Of a stretch of 64,000 nt of DNA, positions 58,621-64,000 are shown piece after piece. Under the pieces are notes generated by a model that did not search any database, had not been told where the DNA came from, and worked only from the letters and a program-made list of their open reading frames with translations. The stretch is from assembly GCF_900116115.1 (NCBI RefSeq), contig NZ_FOZP01000008.1, positions 69,501-133,500 on the forward strand. Direction: 5' to 3'. Position 1 is the stretch's first letter, and every line of letters begins with the position of its first letter. This stretch comes from Lutibacter maritimus. GTDB lineage: Bacteria; Bacteroidota; Bacteroidia; Flavobacteriales; Flavobacteriaceae. The position numbers were made by a program, and so were the translations under genes.

Positions 58621-59184
58621 TTGTTTAAAGAAAAAGGTAGCAAGTTTATTGGTTATGCCTTTCCTGTAATTTCTGAAGATGAAGTTAAAATGCATTTAGA
58701 GGAATTAAAAAAGAAACATCACTCGGCACGTCATTGGTGTTACGCTTGGCAAATTGGTGTTGAAGATATTCAATATAGAGCAAATGATGATGGTGAGCCG
58801 AATAATTCAGCAGGGCAACCCATTTATGGCCAAATTTTATCAAAAGAAATTACAAATGTATTAGTTGTAGTTGTGCGTTATTTTGGCGGAACTAAATTAG
58901 GTGTTGGTGGTTTAATAAGTGCTTATAAAACCACAGCAAAATTAATTTTAGATGCAGCGAAAATTATTGAAAAAACCATTGATGTTAACTTTCAATTAAA
59001 TTTTGAATATGTAGATATGAATAAAGTTATGAGAATTATAAAAGAACACAACATTGAAATTCTGCATCAAAGAATGGAATTAAATTGTGAACTTGTAATT
59101 TCAATCCGAAAAAAATATGCCAACCTTGTTCAGCAATCTTTTGAAGATTTACGATGTTTAAAAATTAAAGCACTTACGCCATAA
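58621..59184 (+). CDS. YigZ/IMPACT family protein, 5' end uncertain
   Basis: The product resembles YigZ: FKEKGSKFIGYAFPV, KKKHHSARHWCYAWQIG, ANDDGEPNNSAGQPIYGQI and VVVVRYFGGTKLGVGGLISAY, then a C-terminal DUF1949-like domain. Family members may bind nucleic acid or regulate translation. The frame stays open upstream to a stop at 58540 and encodes LEKDTYNTIHSAVGDAL, which fits the conserved N terminus (DTY-TI). That stretch has no ATG, GTG or TTG. The only ATG (58559) is one base out of frame. The TTG at 58621 is therefore the first in-frame start of the canonical set, but it removes about 20 conserved residues. A real or assembly single-base deletion near 58561-58564 is the likely cause. Confidence 0.75.
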   Translation: MFKEKGSKFIGYAFPVISEDEVKMHLEELKKKHHSARHWCYAWQIGVEDIQYRANDDGEPNNSAGQPIYGQILSKEITNVLVVVVRYFGGTKLGVGGLISAYKTTAKLILDAAKIIEKTIDVNFQLNFEYVDMNKVMRIIKEHNIEILHQRMELNCELVISIRKKYANLVQQSFEDLRCLKIKALTP

Positions 59185-59581
59185 ATTTTTCAATTTTATT
59201 TAAAATTGAATCTGGAATTCTCATAGGTCTATTAGTTTTCATGTTCACAAAAACCAATGTTGAATTTGCAGTTGTTAACAACTCATCTTTTTCATTTCTA
59301 ATTTCGTAGTCAAATTCAATTCTTGCAGATGGTTTTTTAACCAAGGTAGTTTTTAAAGTTAATAAATCATCGTATTTTCCAGGTTTCATGAAATTTATAT
59401 TTAGACTAATTACAGGTAGCATAATTCCTGATTCTTCCATATTTTTATAGGTAATTCCTAAATCTCGCAACCATTCTGTTCTGCCCATTTCAAAGTATTG
59501 TGCATAGTTTCCATGATAAACAAAACTCATTTGGTCAGTTTCTCCGTATCTTACCCTAAATTTAATTATATTTGATAGCAT
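59174..59581 (-). CDS. Acyl-CoA thioesterase, YbgC/4-hydroxybenzoyl-CoA type
   Basis: The 135-residue hotdog-fold protein has the family signature RYGETDQMSFVYHGNYAQYF (residues about 9-28, with the catalytic Asp in ETDQM) and the VKKPSARIEFDYEIRNE strands. It probably hydrolyses acyl-CoA esters; the physiological substrate is unknown. No tol-pal genes, the common YbgC partners, are near. Its end overlaps the convergent YigZ gene by 11 bp. It is divergent from dnaA. Confidence 0.92.
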   Translation of the reverse strand: MLSNIIKFRVRYGETDQMSFVYHGNYAQYFEMGRTEWLRDLGITYKNMEESGIMLPVISLNINFMKPGKYDDLLTLKTTLVKKPSARIEFDYEIRNEKDELLTTANSTLVFVNMKTNRPMRIPDSILNKIEKFMA

Positions 59582-59747
59582 TTTTATTTTTTTAAAGGAT
59601 GATGTTACGTAAAAAAAAAATAATAATCAATAGGTATTTTATTTTTTTATGATGAAAAATATTCACATTTTTGTAATACCAAAAAACATTTAGAGATTAC
59701 TCTAAATTATCGGCTAAAATAAACTTTTAAATACTATTTAACCAACA

Positions 59748-61175
59748 ATGACTAAAACTGCTTCATCAGTTTGGAAGGAATGCCTATCTTTTATACAGGA
59801 TAATATTAAGCCGCAAGCATATAAAACTTGGTTTGAGCCGATTAAACCAATAAAGTTATCTGGCGAAGCTTTAACAATCCAAGTTCCAAGTAAATTTTTT
59901 TACGAATGGCTAGAAGAACATTATATTAAATTGTTAAGAGTTGCATTATTAAAACAATTAGGTGAAGATGCTAAGTTGATTTATGATGTGAGAATGGAAA
60001 ACAACTACAGTAGTAACAATCCACATACTGTAAAATTTCCTAGTTCAAATAGAAATCCAATTGTTCCTCAAGGCGTTACAGTTCCTATGGATTTAAACAA
60101 ACGAGAACTTAAAAATCCGTTTATCATTCCAGGAATTCAAAAGGTTAAAATAGAATCACAATTAAATCCAAATTATAATTTTGAAAGTTTTGTTGAAGGA
60201 GATTCTAATAGGTTAGCGCGTTCAGCTGGTATGGCTGTTGCAAATAAGCCTGGTGGAACATCATTTAACCCACTTTTAATTTATGGTGGAGTTGGTTTAG
60301 GTAAAACGCATATTGCACACGCAATTGGTGTTGAAATTAAAGATAAATACCCAGATAAAACGGTATTATATATATCATCTGAAAAATTCACACAACAATA
60401 TATAGATTCTGTAAAAGGAAATACTCGAATAGATTTCATTCATTTTTATCAAATGATTGATGTTTTAATTATTGATGATGTGCAATTTTTATCAGGAAAA
60501 ACAGGAACTCAAGATGTATTTTTCCATATTTTTAACCATTTACATCAAAATGGAAAACAGGTAATTTTAACGTCTGATAAAGCTCCTGTAGATATGCAGG
60601 ATATTGAACAACGTTTATTATCTCGTTTTAAATGGGGATTGTCTGCAGAGTTGCAAGCGCCTGATTATGAGACGCGTGTATTGATATTGCAAAATAAATT
60701 ATACCGTGATGGTGTAGAAATGCCAGAAGAGATAGTTGAATATATTGCAAAACATATAAAATCTAATGTACGTGAGTTAGAAGGTGTTTTAATATCTATG
60801 ATTGCACAAGCATCTTTCAATAGAAAAGAATTTACATTAGTATTAGCAAAACAAATTGTTGATAAGTTTGTAAAAAACACAAAACGAGAAGTATCTATAG
60901 AATATATTCAAAAAATTGTATCTAATTATTTTGAATTGGATGTTGCAACATTACAATCTAAAACAAGAAAGCGTCATATTGTTCAAGCCCGTCAATTAGC
61001 AATGTATTTTGCAAAAAGAATGACTAAAGCATCCTTAGCAAGTATTGGTTCTCAAATAGGAAAAAGAGATCATGCAACGGTGCTTCATGCTTGTAAAACT
61101 GTTGATAATTTAACAGAAACAGACAAGCAATTTAAAAAATATGTAGAAGATATTACGAAGAAGCTTACTTTTTAA
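59748..61175 (+). CDS. dnaA: Chromosomal replication initiator protein DnaA
   Basis: DnaA binds DnaA boxes and opens the origin. The 475-residue product has domain I (1-85, SVWKECLSFIQDNIKPQAY), a linker and the AAA+ domain with Walker A in GGVGLGKTHIAHAIG and Walker B in VLIIDDVQFLSGK. The arginine-finger region is EQRLLSRFKWG. Domain IV carries the DnaA-box signature GSQIGKRDHATVLHACKTV. The 166 nt upstream holds one near-match to a DnaA box (atattcaca) and no cluster, so an origin cannot be claimed here. It is 9 nt before a tyrosine phosphatase gene. Confidence 0.98.
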   Translation: MTKTASSVWKECLSFIQDNIKPQAYKTWFEPIKPIKLSGEALTIQVPSKFFYEWLEEHYIKLLRVALLKQLGEDAKLIYDVRMENNYSSNNPHTVKFPSSNRNPIVPQGVTVPMDLNKRELKNPFIIPGIQKVKIESQLNPNYNFESFVEGDSNRLARSAGMAVANKPGGTSFNPLLIYGGVGLGKTHIAHAIGVEIKDKYPDKTVLYISSEKFTQQYIDSVKGNTRIDFIHFYQMIDVLIIDDVQFLSGKTGTQDVFFHIFNHLHQNGKQVILTSDKAPVDMQDIEQRLLSRFKWGLSAELQAPDYETRVLILQNKLYRDGVEMPEEIVEYIAKHIKSNVRELEGVLISMIAQASFNRKEFTLVLAKQIVDKFVKNTKREVSIEYIQKIVSNYFELDVATLQSKTRKRHIVQARQLAMYFAKRMTKASLASIGSQIGKRDHATVLHACKTVDNLTETDKQFKKYVEDITKKLTF

Positions 61176-61184
61176 ATAAATTTC

Positions 61185-61646
61185 ATGACTAAAATATTAA
61201 TGGTTTGTTTAGGCAATATTTGCCGTTCACCATTAGCAGAAGGAATATTAAAATCTAAAGTATTTAGTTTTAAAACTTTTGTTGATTCTGCCGGAACGGG
61301 AGCTTATCATATTGGTAAAAAGCCAGACCCACGTTCTATTTCAATAGCAAATTTAAACGGATTGGATATTACAGATCAAAGAGCTAGAAAATTCACTGTA
61401 GAAGATTTTGATAATTTTGATTTAATTTATGCGATGGATAATTCTAATTATCAAAATATTATAGATTTAGCTAGAAATGAAAATGATAAATCTAAAGTAA
61501 AACTTATTTTAAACGAAGTTTTTCCTGGTGAAAATTTAGATGTGCCTGATCCTTATTATGGAGGTGATTTTGGGTTTAAAAATGTGTATAAAATGTTAGA
61601 TGAGGCGTGTGAAATAATTGCAAAAAAAATAAATCCAAATGTCTAA
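61185..61646 (+). CDS. Low-molecular-weight protein tyrosine phosphatase
   Basis: The 153-residue product has the P loop VCLGNICRSPLAEGIL (CX5R: Cys8 and Arg14) and the general-acid motif VPDPYYGG near residue 125. Length and motifs fit the LMW-PTP family. In other bacteria these act on tyrosine kinases of polysaccharide export, but no kinase is in the window. It lies 9 nt after dnaA and overlaps the next gene by 8 nt, so it is probably in the dnaA operon. Confidence 0.94.
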   Translation: MTKILMVCLGNICRSPLAEGILKSKVFSFKTFVDSAGTGAYHIGKKPDPRSISIANLNGLDITDQRARKFTVEDFDNFDLIYAMDNSNYQNIIDLARNENDKSKVKLILNEVFPGENLDVPDPYYGGDFGFKNVYKMLDEACEIIAKKINPNV

Positions 61647-62355
61647 AACTAAAGGTTCTTTATATTTAGTTCCAACAACTTTAGGTGATTGTGATCCAAT
61701 GGATGTGTTACCTGTTACTGTAAAAAGAGCCATTGAAACTTTAGATTATTTTATTGTTGAAAACGAAAAAACAGCTAGAAAGTTTATTAAAACTGTTGCT
61801 CCAGAAAAGTCTCAACCATCTTTAAAATTATTTAAATTAGATAAATATGCTAATCCAGCTGAGGTTTTAACATATTTAGATGTGTGTGAAGAAGGTGTTT
61901 CGGTTGGATTGCTATCGGAAGCGGGAGTTCCTGCAATTGCAGATCCTGGAGCTGATATTGTTAAATTAGCACATGAAAAAGGAATTAAAGTAATTCCATT
62001 AGTAGGACCTTCATCAATAATACTTGCAATGATGGCTTCTGGATTTAATGGGCAAAATTTTGCCTTTAATGGCTATTTACCTATTGACGCTGCTGAAAAA
62101 AAAGCTGTATTAAAAAATTTAGAAAAATTATCTTTAGAGAAAAATCAATCTCAAATTTTTATTGAAACACCTTATAGAAATAATAAGTTCTTGTTAGATT
62201 TAAAAACAATATTACATCCTGCAACTATGTTATGTGTTGCTTGTGATGTTACATTACCTACCGAATATATTAAAACCTTAAGTATAAAAGATTGGAAAAA
62301 TGAAAATCCAGATCTACAAAAAAGACCAGCAATTTTTATTATCCATAGAATATAA
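61639..62355 (+). CDS. SAM-dependent methyltransferase, RsmI-like tetrapyrrole-methylase fold
   Basis: The 238-residue protein has the TP-methylase fold of RsmI: GSLYLVPTTLGDCDPMDVLP, VGLLSEAGVPAIADPGADIV (the GxPxxxDPG motif) and VIPLVGPSSIILAMMASGF. RsmI methylates the ribose of C1402 in 16S rRNA; this is a shorter, divergent relative common in Bacteroidetes, so the exact target is uncertain. It is last in the dnaA-phosphatase group and is followed by a strong terminator. Confidence 0.9.
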   Translation: MSKTKGSLYLVPTTLGDCDPMDVLPVTVKRAIETLDYFIVENEKTARKFIKTVAPEKSQPSLKLFKLDKYANPAEVLTYLDVCEEGVSVGLLSEAGVPAIADPGADIVKLAHEKGIKVIPLVGPSSIILAMMASGFNGQNFAFNGYLPIDAAEKKAVLKNLEKLSLEKNQSQIFIETPYRNNKFLLDLKTILHPATMLCVACDVTLPTEYIKTLSIKDWKNENPDLQKRPAIFIIHRI

Positions 62356-62391
62356 AAAAAGGTTTATTCAATTTATGAATAAACCTTTTTT
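62355..62391. terminator. Bidirectional terminator after the dnaA group
   Basis: A 16-bp perfect stem (62355-62370 with 62376-62391) encloses the loop attta. The outer six pairs are A-T, so A and T runs flank the core ggtttattca/tgaataaacc. It separates the rightward dnaA group from the leftward lysozyme-like gene. Confidence 0.92.
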
Positions 62392-62410
62392 GTAAATCGA
62401 AAATTAAAAG

Positions 62411-63034
62411 TTATTTAATTTTAGGTTTTTGGTTTGCTTCAATAAATGAAACATCATAGCCCGAAAACTGTTTTAAATAATTTCTTACTGAGGAACCAAA
62501 AGCATCTGAAAAATAAAATTCTCCATTGCTTCGTAAAAACTTTTTCACATTTCCAGCTCCTGCTAAATGAGCAGCAGCAAGAATACCTGATTCTGTAATT
62601 TTAATTCCATCAATTTTTTTTCCTACGGTTCTCTCAATATCTTTTCTTAAAATCCATTTATTTAATGAACATAGTGCTAAAAAAGCTTGTTCTTGTAATT
62701 TTGGAGTGTTTAAAAATCTATGAGTGTCATAAATATTGAACCGTTCTAAGGTGCTTTTCCCAAATTGATATTTTCCTAAATATCCTAAAGAGTTCACAAC
62801 ATCATATTGTCCTTGAGATTCTTTAAAAGCAATTGCTTCTCTAAATCCGTTGTACATTTTTCCAACAAAAGGGATGTTATTATACTCTTGGAAAATACTT
62901 TCTTCTTCAGTAGGAACAGTACTTACAACTTCCGCTGCAATACTGTTTTTGCTGTAGTTGTTTTTATTTTTGGTAAAACTTGATATAAAAATTACCAAAG
63001 CTAAACAACTTAATATTAGTATTGTTTTTTTCAT
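62411..63034 (-). CDS. Lysozyme-like exported protein
   Basis: The 207-residue product has a signal peptide or N-terminal anchor (MKKTILILSCLALVIFISSF). Its lysozyme/transglycosylase-like core contains IAFKESQGQYDVVNSLGYLG and KYQFGKSTLERF, with the candidate catalytic Glu in KES. The AAAHLAGAGNVKKFL segment is also typical of lytic transglycosylases. It may cleave peptidoglycan, though relatives are often named only as LysM or hypothetical proteins. It has a full consensus promoter at 63069-63098. Confidence 0.8.
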   Translation of the reverse strand: MKKTILILSCLALVIFISSFTKNKNNYSKNSIAAEVVSTVPTEEESIFQEYNNIPFVGKMYNGFREAIAFKESQGQYDVVNSLGYLGKYQFGKSTLERFNIYDTHRFLNTPKLQEQAFLALCSLNKWILRKDIERTVGKKIDGIKITESGILAAAHLAGAGNVKKFLRSNGEFYFSDAFGSSVRNYLKQFSGYDVSFIEANQKPKIK

Positions 63035-63068
63035 AATTTAAAGGTTTTTCTCCTTTTAAATTTCGGGG

Positions 63069-63098
63069 CAAAGGTAATTTTTATTTTTAAACCAACAA
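63069..63098 (-). promoter_or_regulatory. Consensus promoter of the lysozyme-like gene
   Basis: On the minus strand TTG (63098-63096) is followed by exactly 19 bp and TACCTTTG (63076-63069), a full match to TTG-N19-TAnnTTTG. The ATG is 34 nt downstream of the -7 element. Confidence 0.75.
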
Positions 63099-63201
63099 TT
63101 TTTTTTAGCTTAAATGTGGTTTTTTAGCACTTTTTTAACGCTTTTTAGTTAACGAAAACGTTTTATAAAGTTTTATAAATCAAGTAGTTGATTTAAAATT
63201 A

Positions 63202-64000
63202 CTATCTATTTATTCCTTGTTTTGATAGCCAAATTTGATATTTTGCGGCATATTGGTTATGCTGAGCTAATGTCTTAGCAAACTCGTGTGTACCAATTTT
63301 TGTAGTACTTGCACACATAAAAAAGTAATCATGCGAAGCAGGTGATAAAACGGCATCTATTGAAGAAATATCAGGCATTGCAATTGGACCTGGAGGTAAT
63401 CCTAAATTTTTATAAGTGTTGTATGGTGAATCTATTACAAGATCTTTTGTTAAAACTCTTTTTATAATTACATCGTTACCTAATTTTTGTTTTACTGCAA
63501 AAATAATGGTTGGATCAGCTTGTAAAGGCCATTGTTCATGTAAACGATTTAAATATAATTTAGCAACCATAGGTCTTTCACTCACTGTTGATGTTTCTTT
63601 TTGAACAATGGAAGCTAATGTAATTACTTCAATTGGTGATAGATTTAATTTTTTTGCTTTGTCTAATCGTTCTTTATTCCAAAATCTATGATATTCATCT
63701 TTCATCTTGCTTCTAAAAAGATTGGCAGATGTGTTCCAATAAAACTCATATGTATTAGGTATATACATTCCTAAGGCAGTTTTCTTATTAAATCCGTTTT
63801 CTTTTAAAAATATAGTATCTTGAAAAGCTTGTAATAGTGTAACGGAATCGGCTTCAATTTGTTGGGCTATTCTTCCAGCAAGTTTTTCAAAATTATCTTG
63901 GTTATTATAAGATAATTTTACAGGAGTTTGCTTACCATTGCGCAATAAGTTAATTAATTTATTATTGCTCATTCCTTCAGTAATTTTATATTTTCCTGGT
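63202..64000 (-). CDS. mltG: Endolytic transglycosylase MltG, N-terminal part outside window
   Basis: MltG cuts nascent glycan strands near the inner membrane and sets their length. The C-terminal part of about 266 residues is visible. The frame remains open to the window end (PGKYKITEG precedes the internal Met at 63972), so the start and the membrane anchor lie beyond 64000. The catalytic region shows LASIVQKETSTVSERPMVAK, with the Glu of the KET motif, and the family segments LYLNRL, PLQADPTIIFA, YNTYKNLGLPPGPI and SPASHDYFFMCAS. Confidence 0.95.
   Translation of the reverse strand, partial: PGKYKITEGMSNNKLINLLRNGKQTPVKLSYNNQDNFEKLAGRIAQQIEADSVTLLQAFQDTIFLKENGFNKKTALGMYIPNTYEFYWNTSANLFRSKMKDEYHRFWNKERLDKAKKLNLSPIEVITLASIVQKETSTVSERPMVAKLYLNRLHEQWPLQADPTIIFAVKQKLGNDVIIKRVLTKDLVIDSPYNTYKNLGLPPGPIAMPDISSIDAVLSPASHDYFFMCASTTKIGTHEFAKTLAQHNQYAAKYQIWLSKQGINR

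Noticed and set aside
59582-59747. A chromosomal origin next to dnaA
   Set aside because: Only one near-match to a DnaA box (atattcaca) is visible and there is no cluster or adjacent dnaN; dnaA is not a reliable origin marker in this phylum.

Overview
This window is chromosomal core DNA from a low-GC member of the Bacteroidetes, most likely a Flavobacteriaceae species. The evidence is the gene order tRNA-Thr/tuf/tRNA-Trp/secE/nusG/rplKAJL/rpoBC, promoters of the form TTG-N19-TAnnTTTG, the near absence of Shine-Dalgarno sequences, several TTG starts, and lineage families such as DUF4834, DUF6095, DUF4159 and the YfhO membrane proteins. The family assignment is inference from gene content; no species can be named. 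No phage, insertion sequence, CRISPR array or defence island was seen.

Layout. 1-13040 is the transcription/translation superoperon, with RNA hairpins between tuf and tRNA-Trp, rplL and rpoB, and rpoB and rpoC, and a small DUF3467 gene 3 nt after rpoC. 13038-16401 is a divergent pair: a MocR-type regulator that lacks the usual PLP lysine, and a TonB-dependent receptor. 16449-30456 holds housekeeping and scattered metabolic genes: a YciI-like lipoprotein, a DUF962/Mpo1 protein, hutH, two tandem TlpA-like thioredoxin lipoproteins (one without its CxxC), nnr, accA, an EamA transporter, lptG, tgt, rluF, DUF502 and an exonuclease. 30537-38863 has a NagZ-type GH3/beta-lactamase-fold fusion, then a leftward run (acyltransferase, SBF transporter, DUF4159, rsmE, acetyltransferase-like, outer-membrane protein). 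38963-47164 is a tightly packed rightward surface-glycan operon (DUF4834, YfhO, methyltransferase, two glycosyltransferases, UDP-GlcNAc 2-epimerase, flippase). 47339-53068 has a LysE exporter, a DinB-fold protein, a leftward murQ/DUF6095/ATP-grasp operon and monomeric isocitrate dehydrogenase. 53069-53837 is the largest gap; it carries terminators and a candidate small transcript. 53838-64000 holds rplS, trmD, prmC, a GNAT gene, ribD, an isoaspartyl peptidase, a YigZ gene with a broken 5' end, a thioesterase, dnaA with a tyrosine phosphatase and an RsmI-like methylase, a lysozyme-like protein and the 3' part of mltG.

Two themes connect genes. Cell-wall turnover is represented by the NagZ fusion, MurQ, the lysozyme-like protein and MltG, and possibly the ATP-grasp ligase beside murQ. 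Envelope building is represented by lptG, the acyltransferase and the glycan operon. The most interesting unexplained features are two AT-rich intergenic transcription-unit candidates (about 17463-17687 and 53274-53783), the MocR protein with glutamine at the Schiff-base lysine position, the redox-dead TlpA paralogue, and the YigZ gene whose well-placed ATG is one base out of frame.
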